Shown here: positions 1 through 8,168 of the stretch, one piece after another
How the letters are laid out: every line of letters starts with the position of its first letter
Position numbering within the stretch: position 1 is the stretch's first letter
DNA from: CAG-217 sp963642245
GTDB lineage: Bacteria; Bacillota; Clostridia; Oscillospirales; Acutalibacteraceae
Length of the DNA stretch: 21,151 nucleotides
Direction of reading: 5' to 3'
NCBI GenBank assembly: GCA_963642245.1
Contig: CAVIFY010000035.1
Span: 1 to 21,151, forward strand
Program-made: the position numbers and the translations under genes
Notes under the pieces: generated by a model
Seen by the model: only the letters and a program-made list of their open reading frames with translations
Database searches by the model: none
Told to the model about the DNA's origin: nothing

Positions 1-2
1 AT

Positions 3-512
3 TCCACCGGCCTGGCGCTGGAGAGCGAGTATTACTACGATACCACCTTTGAGATGGTGGACCGCTATGCTTCCATTGCGGAGACTATGATCGACAAGGG
101 CGACAAGGTGCTCTTTGCCGGTGGGTGCGACAAGTCTGCTTCTCTCTATACTGCCAAGAATGCCTTTGATCTGAGCGATGTGTCTGTGATCGGCTCCGGC
201 ATTAACGAGGACGGCGCCGCCTACTCTGTGGTGAAGGAATACGGCACCGCAGCGGCTGCCTGCTTAAAGGACTTTAAGGGTGCGTCCATTTATAATGCCG
301 GTTGCGCCAACAAGGCCATTACCTGCAACCTGCCGGACGGCGAGCAAAAAGAGGAGCTGCAAAAGAAACTGGACGCTGTGTATGCCCAGCTGGGCGACGG
401 CACCATTCAGCCTATGGCCGCAGCGCCGGGCGCCGATGTGCGCAAGACTTACGCCTCCAACTGCCTGACCCTGCACTACTGGATCTTGCAGTCCGTAAAG
501 GTCAGCAAGTAA
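3..512 (+). CDS. Probable BMP-family substrate-binding lipoprotein, C-terminal part (5' end cut by window)
   Basis: The reading frame is already open at base 3 and runs to TAA at 510-512, so the N-terminus lies outside the window. A Met at base 54 is internal, because coding-like sequence precedes it without a break. About 170 residues are visible. The order of elements resembles the C-terminal lobe of BMP (Med/TmpC-like) solute-binding proteins: a stretch like 'DKVLFAGGCDKS', then 'VSVIGSGINEDG', then a helix with 'VVKEYGTAA', and near the end 'YAQLGDGTIQP', which matches the usual 'i..G.i.v' ending. Known members deliver nucleosides or related ligands to an ABC transporter at the cell surface. 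The family call is by pattern only and moderate. No transporter subunits follow: a strong terminator comes directly after the gene. Confidence 0.5.
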   Translation, partial: STGLALESEYYYDTTFEMVDRYASIAETMIDKGDKVLFAGGCDKSASLYTAKNAFDLSDVSVIGSGINEDGAAYSVVKEYGTAAAACLKDFKGASIYNAGCANKAITCNLPDGEQKEELQKKLDAVYAQLGDGTIQPMAAAPGADVRKTYASNCLTLHYWILQSVKVSK

Positions 513-533
513 TAGGCTGTAAAGAAAAAATGC

Positions 534-568
534 GCGAGCCTGTACCACCCGGTGCAGGCTCGCTTTTT
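534..568 (+). terminator. Rho-independent terminator of the binding-protein gene
   Basis: A 13-bp stem pairs 534-546 with 551-563 (one G-U pair) around a 4-nt loop. A run of five T follows at 564-568. It starts 22 bases after the TAA of the upstream gene and separates it from the transporter. Confidence 0.92.
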
Positions 569-655
569 GTATAGCAGCGCCGCGCCAAACGGTAGTCGAT
601 CGCTATAGTATTTTGCTTAAACCGGCGCTGGCAACAGCCGCCCTTTACCACGGAA

Positions 656-684
656 TTGACAAATCCTCTCGGAATGAGTATAAT
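656..684 (+). promoter_or_regulatory. Consensus sigma-70/SigA promoter of the NSS transporter
   Basis: TTGACA at 656-661 and TATAAT at 679-684 are both perfect, with the ideal 17-bp spacer. The expected start site is near 691, giving a leader of about 40 nt before the transporter start. No clear operator is visible between 569 and 655. Confidence 0.9.
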
Positions 685-729
685 TAGAACATTACTCCGC
701 AAAATATGAGATAAGGAATGGATGGTTTG

Positions 730-2091
730 ATGGAAACAAAAAGTAATCGAAGTACATTCTCCGGCAAGCTGGGGTTTGTGCTGGCCGCGGCAGGCTCTGC
801 CGTAGGTTTGGGGAACCTGTGGCGCTTTCCCTATTTGGCAGCCAAGTACGGCGGCGGTATCTTCCTGCTGGTGTATATCATTTTGGCGGTGACCTTTGGC
901 TTTACCCTGATGGTGACGGAGATCGCCATTGGCCGCAAGACCCGCCTTAGCCCTATGGAGGCCTTTGGCGCGCTGAATAAGAAATGGGGCTGGATGGGCA
1001 AGCTGGTGACCTTGGTGCCGGTGCTGATTTTGCCCTATTACTGCGTGATCGGCGGTTGGGTCACCAAGTACACCGCCACAATGGTGTCCGGCGCAGTGTA
1101 TGACGCTGCCGGTGACAACTTCTTTACGGACTTTATCTCCGGCACCGGGGAGCCGCTTTTGTGGTTTATGCTCTTTATGACCGCTACGGCGTTGATCGTG
1201 TTCCTGGGAGTAGAAAAGGGGATCGAGAAGTTCAGCCGGGTGCTGATGCCTGCGCTGCTGATTTTGACTGTTTTGCTGTCTATCTTTGTGGTCACCCGCC
1301 CGGGCGCCGGTGCCGGTGTGGCCTATTACCTGAAGCCGGATTTCAGCAAGCTGAGCATGATGACCGTGCTGGCGGCGCTGGGACAGCTGTTTTTCTCCAT
1401 GTCCCTGGCTATGGGCATTATGATCACCTACGGCTCTTATCTGCGCCAGCAGGACCACATTGAGCAGTCTGTGCGCCAGATCGAAGTGTTTGACACTTTG
1501 GTGGCGTTCCTGGCCGGTTTGATGATCGTACCGGCTGTGTTTGTGTACTCCGGCGGGGACGAGAGCGCCCTGGGCAAAGGCCCCAGCCTGATGTTTATCA
1601 CCCTGCCTAAGGTATTTGCTGAGATGAAGATCGGCAACCTGATCGGCGCCGGGTTCTTTATTCTGGTATTGTTTGCGGCGCTCACCAGCTCCGTGTCCGT
1701 GATGGAGGCCATTGTGTCCGGTTTGGACGACCGCTACCACTGGGGCCGCAAAAAGGCTACGGTGATCTGCTATATCTACGCGGTGGCGCTGGGCATTTGC
1801 TGCTCTTTGGGCTTTGGCAAGTGGTCTTCCTTTACCATCTTCGGTTTCTCGATTTTGGACTTCTTGGACTTTGTGTCCAACAGTCTGCTGATGCCGGTGG
1901 TGGGTATGCTTACCTGCATTATGGTGGGCTTTGTGCTGAAACCCCAGCTGATCGTCAACGAAATTGAGCTGAACGGCCCCTTTAAGTGGAAGAAGTTTTA
2001 TTCCGTGATGGTCAAGTGGATCGCACCGCCTTGCCTGCTGGCTATTCTCATTAGTTCTATTTTGGATACACTGGGTATCGTCCAGCTGTAA
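730..2091 (+). CDS. Neurotransmitter:sodium symporter (NSS/SNF) family transporter
   Basis: This is a 453-aa integral membrane protein of the NSS family (LeuT/MhsT type), which imports amino acids or related solutes with sodium. The unwound first helix carries the signature GSAVGLGNLWRFPY, which forms part of the sodium and substrate sites. The sixth-helix segment 'LFFSMSLAMGIMITYGSYL' and the eighth-helix segment 'LTSSVSVMEAIVSGL' also fit the family. About 11 hydrophobic segments can be counted, as in many bacterial members, which lack the twelfth helix. I prefer the ATG at 730 over the in-frame ATG at 718: AAGGA at 713-717 touches 718, while 730 has a purine-rich GGATGG just upstream and gives the usual short N-terminus. 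The gene stands alone, with its own perfect promoter and terminator. The substrate cannot be read from the sequence. Confidence 0.93.
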   Translation: METKSNRSTFSGKLGFVLAAAGSAVGLGNLWRFPYLAAKYGGGIFLLVYIILAVTFGFTLMVTEIAIGRKTRLSPMEAFGALNKKWGWMGKLVTLVPVLILPYYCVIGGWVTKYTATMVSGAVYDAAGDNFFTDFISGTGEPLLWFMLFMTATALIVFLGVEKGIEKFSRVLMPALLILTVLLSIFVVTRPGAGAGVAYYLKPDFSKLSMMTVLAALGQLFFSMSLAMGIMITYGSYLRQQDHIEQSVRQIEVFDTLVAFLAGLMIVPAVFVYSGGDESALGKGPSLMFITLPKVFAEMKIGNLIGAGFFILVLFAALTSSVSVMEAIVSGLDDRYHWGRKKATVICYIYAVALGICCSLGFGKWSSFTIFGFSILDFLDFVSNSLLMPVVGMLTCIMVGFVLKPQLIVNEIELNGPFKWKKFYSVMVKWIAPPCLLAILISSILDTLGIVQL

Positions 2092-2106
2092 AAAGATAAA
2101 ATTTAA

Positions 2107-2136
2107 GCGCGTACAGATCACTGTACGCGCTTTTTT
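2107..2136 (+). terminator. Terminator between convergent NSS transporter and arg operon
   Basis: A perfect 10-bp stem, GCGCGTACAG/CTGTACGCGC (2107-2116 with 2121-2130), has the loop ATCA and is followed by six T on the plus strand. Read on the minus strand it is followed by TTAAATTTTATC and then a T run, so it probably also stops the arg operon transcript arriving from the other side. Confidence 0.9.
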
Positions 2137-2155
2137 GCTGCCCTTTTTTGGGTCA

Positions 2156-2989
2156 TTAATATTCAATTTCGCCTTTATAGACGGTGTTGCAGTCGCCGGT
2201 GAGGGTGATCCGCTCGTCGGAGTAGTTGACCAGCAGGTCTCCGCCGCGCACCTTAACGGTAATGTCTACGCCCTTTTTGCAGTAGCCGTTCTCCACCGCA
2301 GCCACCACAGCCGCGCAGGCGCCGGTGCCGCAGGCCGGGGTCTCGCCGTTGCCACGCTCCCACACCCGCATTTTAATGGTGCTCTCATTGACTACCCGCA
2401 CGAACTCGGTGTTCACCCGCTCCGGGAACAGGGGACTGTTCTCAAATTTGGGGCCGATCTGTTGCAGGTCCAGCTTGTCCACATTGTCTACGAACACCAC
2501 GCAGTGGGGGTTGCCGGTAGCCACGCAGGTGATGTTATATTCCTTATCACCGATGGTGGCCGGGTGACCGATGATTTTGTCACCGGGCAGGTCTACCGGT
2601 ATCTTGGCCGGGTCCAGCTCTGCCTTGCCCATATCCACCGTTACGGAAGATACCTTGCCGTTGCGGGTGAACAGTTGCAGCCGCCGCACGCCGGAGGCGG
2701 TGGCAATGGACATCTCCGTCTTGGGCACCATACCGTTATCGTACAGGTACTTACCCACGCAGCGAATGGAGTTACCGGCCATACGGCCCTCGCTGCCGTC
2801 CATATTGAAGATGCGCATTCTGGCGTCTGCGATCACGCTCTTTTCGATCAGCACGATACCGTCGCCGCCAATGCCCTTGTGCCGGTCGGAGAATTCAATA
2901 GACAGGCTCTCCGGGCAGGTGATGATGCCGCACTGGTTGTTAAAGAAGATGTAGTCGTCGCCGCTGCCCTGCATTTTTGTGAATTTCAG
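2156..2989 (-). other. dapF: DapF domain within the CarB fusion protein
   Basis: This is the part of the fused frame that encodes the epimerase, residues 1067-1343. It begins 'LKFTKMQGSGDDYIFFN', where free DapF proteins normally begin 'MKFTKMxGxGNDY'. The family's usual Asn before Asp-Tyr is Asp here (GSGDDY). 'DRHKGIGGDGIVL' and both catalytic-cysteine motifs are intact and about 143 residues apart, the normal spacing, so the domain looks active. It ends at the operon's last stop codon. Confidence 0.92.
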
Positions 2990-5900
2990 CAGGCCCTTTT
3001 CGCTGCGCATATGGTTGATGTCCACCAGCTCGGTGTTCATCTGATTGTAGCGCGAGGCGATAATGTCCGCCAGAGCGTTGGCGGTGTCCAGGCTGGTGAG
3101 GGTGGCAATGCCCAGCTGATTGGCCCGGTTGTGCAGCTTAATATAGTCTGCAATGGACTTCTTATCACTTTTGCCGGTGTAGACGATGTAGTCCAGCTTG
3201 CCGCTTTCCACCAGGTCCATAATGGAGTTGTCCTCACGCAGCTTGTTGACCACATGCACCTCAATGCCCAGGGAGCGAATGGCCGCCGCCGTCTCCGGCG
3301 TTGCCCACAGTTCCGCGCCCAGGTCGTCCAGCTTTTTCGCCAGGCCCACGATCTCAAACCGATCTTGCTTGGTCACGGTGATGAGCACCCCGTGGCGCCC
3401 CTGCTTTTGGCTCTCCACCTTGTATCCGGCAGACACCAGGCCCTTAAACAGCGCCTCGTTCAGGTTCTTGCCCACGCCCAGCACCTCGCCGGTGGACTTC
3501 ATCTCCGGTCCCAGCTGGGAGTTCACATCGTTGAGTTTTTCAAAGCTGAATACCGGCACCTTCACCGCAAAGTAGGGCGGTGTGCGGTACAGCCCGGTGC
3601 CGTAGCCCAGGTCTTGCAGCTTTTCGCCTACCATAATTTTGGTCGCCAGTTCTACCATTGGCACGCCGGTGACCTTGCTGATGTAGGGAATGGTGCGGGA
3701 GGCCCTGGGGTTTACCTCGATCACATACAGTTCGTTGCGATAGATCAGGTACTGGATATTCACCAGCCCCTTGGTGCCCAGGGACAGCGCCAGCTTTTCG
3801 CTCACATCGCAGATCTTGTGGAGCATTACATCGTTCAGGTTGTAAGGGGGATACACGGCAATGGAGTCGCCGGAGTGCACACCGGCTCGCTCAATATGCT
3901 CCATAATGCCGGGGATCAGCACATCCTTGCCGTCGCTGATACAGTCCACTTCCAACTCTGTGCCCATCATATACTTGTCTACCAGCACCGGGTTTTCGAT
4001 CCCCTGTGCCAGGATCAGCTCCATATAGCGGCGCACATCATCGTCCGTATAGGCAATGGTCATATTCTGCCCGCCGATCACATAGCTGGGGCGCAGCAGC
4101 ACCGGGTAGCCCAGTTCGTTGGCCGCCACCAGTGCCTGGGGCATAGTCATAACGCTGGTGCCCTTGGGACGGAAAATGCCGAATTTCTCCAGCAGTTCGT
4201 CAAACCGTTCCCGGTCCTCGGCAATGTCGATGGACTCGGCACTGGTGCCCAAAATGGTAATGCCTTTTTCGTCCAGGAATTTGGTCAGCTTAATGGCGGT
4301 TTGGCCGCCAAAGGCCACCACCACACCAATGGGCTTTTCTACTTGGATCACCTGCATCACATCTTCCGGACACAGCGGCTCAAAGTACAGCCGATCGCCG
4401 GTGTCAAAGTCGGTGGATACCGTCTCCGGGTTGTTGTTAATGAGAATGACCTCGTAGCCCAGTTCTTTCAGCGTCCACACACAGTGCACGGAGCTGTAAT
4501 CGAACTCAATGCCCTGACCAATGCGGATGGGGCCGGAGCCCAGCACGATGATTTTTTGCTTGCCGCTTTGGGGCAGGCTGCGTGCCTCGCAGTGGGCGTC
4601 ATAGGTGGAATAGAAGTAGGGGGTCTCTGCGGCGAATTCCGCTCCGCAGGTGTCTACCATTTTATACACGCAGTCCTGGTGATAGGGGATGGAGCCGCCG
4701 CTGATACGCGCCAGGGCTTCATCGGTATAGCCGTAGTGCTTGCCCTGCATATATTGCTCCCGGGACAGGGGCTGCCCGGTGATCTCTTTTTCGTAGTCCG
4801 CCAGGTTTTTCAGCTTGGCCAGGAACCACTCGTCGATCATGGTGATCCGGTGGATCTCCTCAATACTCACGCCGTTTTTCAGCGCAGCGAATACGGAGAA
4901 CAGCCGCAGGTCGTCCTGATCGTGCAGCTTCTCGTGAATATCCAGCCCGTCCAGGGCCTTATTATTCAGGGTGTCCAGCCCGATCTCTGCGCCCCGCACC
5001 GCCTTCATAATGGCAGCCTCAAAGCAGGGGGCAATGCTCATTACCTCGCCGGTGGCTTTCATCTGGGTGCCCAGCTTGCGGGAGGCGTTGACGAACTTGT
5101 CAAAGGGCCACTTGGGCACCTTTACCACCACATAGTCCAGGGTCGGCTCAAAGCAGGCGCAGGTCTTGCCGGTCACATCGTTTTTGATCTCGTCCAGGGT
5201 GTAGCCCAGGGCGATCTTGGTGGTCACCTTGGCAATGGGATAGCCGGTGGCCTTGGAGGCCAGCGCGGAGGAACGGCTGACCCGGGGGTTGACCTCGATC
5301 ACGCTGTACTCCATGCTCTCCGGGTTCAGGGCAAACTGGCAGTTGCAGCCGCCCTCAATGCCCAGTTCTGTAATAATATCCAGGGACGCGGAGCGGAGCA
5401 TTTGGTACTCCTTGTCCGCCAGGGTCACTGCAGGGGCAATGACGATGGAGTCGCCGGTGTGTACGCCTACCGGGTCAAAGTTCTCCATAGAGCACACGGC
5501 GATCACATTGCCGGCGCTGTCCCGCATCACTTCAAATTCAATTTCTTTCCACCCGGCAATGTACCGCTCCACCAGTACCTGGGTAATGGGGGAGAGCATC
5601 AGGCCGTTTTTGGCGATCACATCCAGCTGCTGCTCATTGTATGCCACGCCGCCGCCGGCGCCGCCAAGGGTAAAGGCCGGGCGAATGATTACCGGGTAGC
5701 CGATCTCTGCGGCGATCTGCCGGGCGTGCTCCGGGGTAGTGGCAATGTCGCTGGGGACCACAGGCTGGCCCAACTTCATCATCGTGTCGCGGAACAGCTG
5801 CCGGTCCTCGGCCTTGTCGATGGCCTCGGCGGTGGTGCCCAGCAGGGTCACGCCCATTTTGTCCAAATAACCGTCCTTTGCCAGCTGCATACTGATGGTC

Positions 5901-6187
5901 AGGCCGGTTTGGCCGCCCAGGCCGCCCAGGATGGAGTCCGGGCGCTCTTTTTCAATAATGCGCTTTACGGTTTCTTCCGTCAGCGGCTCTAAGTAAATAT
6001 GGTCAGCCAGGGCCTTGTCCGTCATAATGGTGGCCGGGTTAGAGTTGACCAGCACCACTTCCAGTCCGGCGTCTTTGAGCACCCGGCAGGCCTGGGCACC
6101 GGCATAGTCGAACTCTGCCGCCTGGCCGATAACGATGGGGCCGGAGCCGATCACCAGTACCTTTTTGATATTCTTATTCAGCGGCAT
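2156..6187 (-). CDS. carB-dapF: CarB-DapF fusion: carbamoyl-phosphate synthase large chain joined to diaminopimelate epimerase
   Basis: This is a single 1343-aa frame. Residues 1 to about 1060 are a full-length CarB (known CarB proteins are about 1070 aa): two ATP-grasp halves, beginning 'VLVIGSGPIVIGQAAEFDYAG' and repeated near residue 550 as 'IIVLGSGPIRIGQGIEFDYSS', then a C-terminal MGS-like allosteric domain from about residue 930. Residues from about 1067 to 1343 (about 277 aa) are a full-length DapF. They include both active-site cysteines of the epimerase, Cys1143 in 'AGNSIRCVGKY' and Cys1286 in 'PACGTGACAA'. The short joint reads 'NTELVDINHMRSEKGLLKF', with no stop codon. CarB makes carbamoyl phosphate with CarA; DapF converts LL- to meso-diaminopimelate. 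The ATG at 6187 follows GGGAGG and overlaps carA by 14 nt. An internal ATG at 3008-3010 (Met1060) could also give a separate DapF. Confidence 0.95.
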   Translation of the reverse strand: MPLNKNIKKVLVIGSGPIVIGQAAEFDYAGAQACRVLKDAGLEVVLVNSNPATIMTDKALADHIYLEPLTEETVKRIIEKERPDSILGGLGGQTGLTISMQLAKDGYLDKMGVTLLGTTAEAIDKAEDRQLFRDTMMKLGQPVVPSDIATTPEHARQIAAEIGYPVIIRPAFTLGGAGGGVAYNEQQLDVIAKNGLMLSPITQVLVERYIAGWKEIEFEVMRDSAGNVIAVCSMENFDPVGVHTGDSIVIAPAVTLADKEYQMLRSASLDIITELGIEGGCNCQFALNPESMEYSVIEVNPRVSRSSALASKATGYPIAKVTTKIALGYTLDEIKNDVTGKTCACFEPTLDYVVVKVPKWPFDKFVNASRKLGTQMKATGEVMSIAPCFEAAIMKAVRGAEIGLDTLNNKALDGLDIHEKLHDQDDLRLFSVFAALKNGVSIEEIHRITMIDEWFLAKLKNLADYEKEITGQPLSREQYMQGKHYGYTDEALARISGGSIPYHQDCVYKMVDTCGAEFAAETPYFYSTYDAHCEARSLPQSGKQKIIVLGSGPIRIGQGIEFDYSSVHCVWTLKELGYEVILINNNPETVSTDFDTGDRLYFEPLCPEDVMQVIQVEKPIGVVVAFGGQTAIKLTKFLDEKGITILGTSAESIDIAEDRERFDELLEKFGIFRPKGTSVMTMPQALVAANELGYPVLLRPSYVIGGQNMTIAYTDDDVRRYMELILAQGIENPVLVDKYMMGTELEVDCISDGKDVLIPGIMEHIERAGVHSGDSIAVYPPYNLNDVMLHKICDVSEKLALSLGTKGLVNIQYLIYRNELYVIEVNPRASRTIPYISKVTGVPMVELATKIMVGEKLQDLGYGTGLYRTPPYFAVKVPVFSFEKLNDVNSQLGPEMKSTGEVLGVGKNLNEALFKGLVSAGYKVESQKQGRHGVLITVTKQDRFEIVGLAKKLDDLGAELWATPETAAAIRSLGIEVHVVNKLREDNSIMDLVESGKLDYIVYTGKSDKKSIADYIKLHNRANQLGIATLTSLDTANALADIIASRYNQMNTELVDINHMRSEKGLLKFTKMQGSGDDYIFFNNQCGIITCPESLSIEFSDRHKGIGGDGIVLIEKSVIADARMRIFNMDGSEGRMAGNSIRCVGKYLYDNGMVPKTEMSIATASGVRRLQLFTRNGKVSSVTVDMGKAELDPAKIPVDLPGDKIIGHPATIGDKEYNITCVATGNPHCVVFVDNVDKLDLQQIGPKFENSPLFPERVNTEFVRVVNESTIKMRVWERGNGETPACGTGACAAVVAAVENGYCKKGVDITVKVRGGDLLVNYSDERITLTGDCNTVYKGEIEY

Positions 6188-7262
6188 GGCTCTCGCCTCC
6201 CATCATCTGTAAAAATCGGTCGAACAAAAAGCGGGTGTCGTGGGGCCCGCTGCACGCCTCCGGGTGGAACTGCACCGTAAAGGCGTTTTGTTCCGGGTAG
6301 TCGATCCCCTCGCAGGTGCCGTCGTTGGCGTTCACCCAGCGCAGGGTGCCGCCGGCGGCCGCAACGGTATCGTTCACCACCGCGTAGCCGTGGTTTTGGC
6401 TGGAGATATAGGTGCGCCCGGTTTGCAGGTCTTTCACCGGCTGGTTTACGCCACGGTGGCCGTATTTCAGCTTCTCCGTTTTGCAGCCCATAGCCAGTGC
6501 CAGCAGTTGGTGCCCTAGGCAAATGCCAAAGATTGGCGCCTTGCCAATGAGTTTCTTCAACTCTGCAATGGCGGCGGTGTTCTCCGCCGGGTCGCCGGGG
6601 CCGTTAGACAGCATAATGCCGTCCGGGTGCAGGGCCAGGATGTCCTCCGCCTTGGTGTCGTAAGGCATAACGGCCACATTGCAGCCACGCTTATTCAGCT
6701 CTCTTGCAATGTTGGCCTTGGCGCCGTAGTCCAGCAGCACCACATTGTGCTTGTGCTCCTCGGCAGACAGCAGTTGGGGCTTGGGTGCAGATACACTCTT
6801 TACCGCGTCTGCCACCGCATAGTCCCGCACTTTATTATAGTCCACCACCCGGGGATCGTCACAGATCACGGCGTTCATCACACCGCTTTCCCGAATGGTC
6901 TTTGTGATCTCTCTTGTATCTACGCCGTAGACGCCGATAATGCCCTGGGATTTTAAGAACTGGTCCAGGGTCTCGCCGCAGCGGAAGTTGGAGGGCGCCT
7001 CGCAATACTCACGCACAATGTAGGCGCTCACATAGCTTTTGGGGCTCTCCATATCCTCCGGGATAAAGCCGTAGTTGCCGATGAGGGGAAAGGTTTGCAG
7101 CACGATCTGGCCGTAATAGCTGGGGTCCGTCAGGGTCTCGATATAACCGCCCATACCGGTGGTAAACACCAGCTCGCCCTGAATTTCGCCACCGGCACCG
7201 AACCGATAGCCCTCAAAGGTCTGTCCGTTCTCCAGACAGAGATATACTTTCTGCTTCTTCAT
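6174..7262 (-). CDS. carA: Carbamoyl-phosphate synthase small chain (glutamine amidotransferase)
   Basis: This 362-aa protein has the normal CarA length. It hydrolyses glutamine and passes ammonia to CarB for carbamoyl phosphate. The N-terminal CarA-specific domain spans about 1-155 ('ENGQTFEGYRFGA'). A class I glutamine amidotransferase domain follows, with the nucleophile Cys248 in 'FGICLGHQ' and the His333/Glu335 pair in 'VQFHPEA'. The ATG at 7262 lies 3 nt after the argF stop. Its own ribosome site is weak (only an AGG), which suggests translational coupling to argF. It overlaps carB by 14 nt. Its place in an arginine operon suggests the synthase serves arginine, though it may also feed pyrimidines; no pyrimidine genes are in the window. 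Confidence 0.97.
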   Translation of the reverse strand: MKKQKVYLCLENGQTFEGYRFGAGGEIQGELVFTTGMGGYIETLTDPSYYGQIVLQTFPLIGNYGFIPEDMESPKSYVSAYIVREYCEAPSNFRCGETLDQFLKSQGIIGVYGVDTREITKTIRESGVMNAVICDDPRVVDYNKVRDYAVADAVKSVSAPKPQLLSAEEHKHNVVLLDYGAKANIARELNKRGCNVAVMPYDTKAEDILALHPDGIMLSNGPGDPAENTAAIAELKKLIGKAPIFGICLGHQLLALAMGCKTEKLKYGHRGVNQPVKDLQTGRTYISSQNHGYAVVNDTVAAAGGTLRWVNANDGTCEGIDYPEQNAFTVQFHPEACSGPHDTRFLFDRFLQMMGGESHAAE

Positions 7263-7265
7263 AGT

Positions 7266-8168
7266 TTAACCTAACAGCTTCACAAGCACGGCCTTTTGGG
7301 CGTGCAGACGGTTTTCCGCTTCGTCAAAGATCTCGTTGGCGTGGGCCTCAAACACCTTGGCGGTGATCTCTTCCTCCCGGTGCGCGGGCAGGCAGTGGAG
7401 CACCATAGCGTCCGGCTTGGCGACGGCCATCACCTGGTCGTTGATCTGGTAGTTCTTAAAGATCTTTTCTCGCTCTGCTTTTTCTTCTTCCTGACCCATG
7501 GAGGCCCACACATCGGTGTAGACCACATCTGCGTCCTTGGCGCAGGCCAAAATATCCTCGCTGCAAGTAAAGGTGCCGTTCTCCTTGGCCCATGCCATGA
7601 TCTGGGCGTCCGGCCGGTAGTCCTTGGGGCAGGCGATGGCGCACTCCATACCCATGGAGATAGCGCCCACGATCAGGGAGTTTGCCATATTGTTGCCGTC
7701 GCCGATAAAGCAGAATTTCAGCCCGTCAAAGCTCTTTTTGTACTCCCGAATGGTCATCAGGTCCGCCAGTACCTGGCAGGGGTGGCAGTAGTCGGTCAGG
7801 CCGTTGATGATGGGAATGGAGCCGTACTCTGCCAGATCCTCCACCTCTTTCTGCTCAAAGGTGCGGATCATAATACCGTCCAGATAGCGGGAGAGTACCC
7901 GAGCGGTGTCCTGTACCGGCTCGCCGCGGCCGATTTGCAGATCGCGGTTGGAAAGGAACAGTGCCTGACCGCCCAGCTGGTACATACCAGTCTCAAAGCT
8001 GACCCGGGTGCGGGTAGAGCTTTTTTGGAAGATCATACCCAGGGTCTTGCCCTTTAAGTGGTGGTGTTCAATGCCGTGCTGGTTCTCATATTTCAGCTGA
8101 TCTGCCAAGTTGAGAATGTCCAGAATGTCGCCTTTGTCCAGGTCTGCCAGTTTCAGTAAATGTTTCAT
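7266..8168 (-). CDS. argF: Ornithine carbamoyltransferase
   Basis: This 300-aa protein transfers the carbamoyl group from carbamoyl phosphate to ornithine, giving citrulline in the cytoplasm. The carbamoyl-phosphate-binding motif STRTR is at residues 51-55 ('FQKSSTRTRVSFE'). The ornithine-site motif 'HCLPAHR' lies near the C-terminus, and 'HPCQVLADL' is also present. These separate it from aspartate carbamoyltransferase. The ATG at 8168 overlaps the argD stop as ATGA, and AAAGGAG lies about 10 nt upstream inside argD. It sits directly before carA and carB, so producer and user of carbamoyl phosphate are made from one message. Confidence 0.97.
   Translation of the reverse strand: MKHLLKLADLDKGDILDILNLADQLKYENQHGIEHHHLKGKTLGMIFQKSSTRTRVSFETGMYQLGGQALFLSNRDLQIGRGEPVQDTARVLSRYLDGIMIRTFEQKEVEDLAEYGSIPIINGLTDYCHPCQVLADLMTIREYKKSFDGLKFCFIGDGNNMANSLIVGAISMGMECAIACPKDYRPDAQIMAWAKENGTFTCSEDILACAKDADVVYTDVWASMGQEEEKAEREKIFKNYQINDQVMAVAKPDAMVLHCLPAHREEEITAKVFEAHANEIFDEAENRLHAQKAVLVKLLG

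Noticed and set aside
569..655. Riboswitch or leader structure upstream of the NSS transporter
   Set aside because: The stretch lies before the predicted transcription start, and no recognisable aptamer is visible.
502..2166. A 554-codon open frame on the minus strand opposite the NSS transporter
   Set aside because: Composition is His/Gln/Arg-rich without any motif, it crosses two terminators, and the plus strand holds an unmistakable transporter.
2985..3015. CarB-DapF joint as a sequencing error
   Set aside because: Not excluded, but less likely. A frameshift would have to restore frame exactly, and a lost stop would require a base change. The junction reads naturally from the usual CarB end to the usual DapF start, so I kept the fusion and listed how to test it.
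2135..5992. A 1285-codon open frame on the plus strand opposite carB-dapF
   Set aside because: It is antisense to a clear CarB-DapF gene and its sequence is low-complexity, rich in His, Val, Gly and Leu, as expected from the complement of GC-rich codons. No domain or ribosome site supports it.
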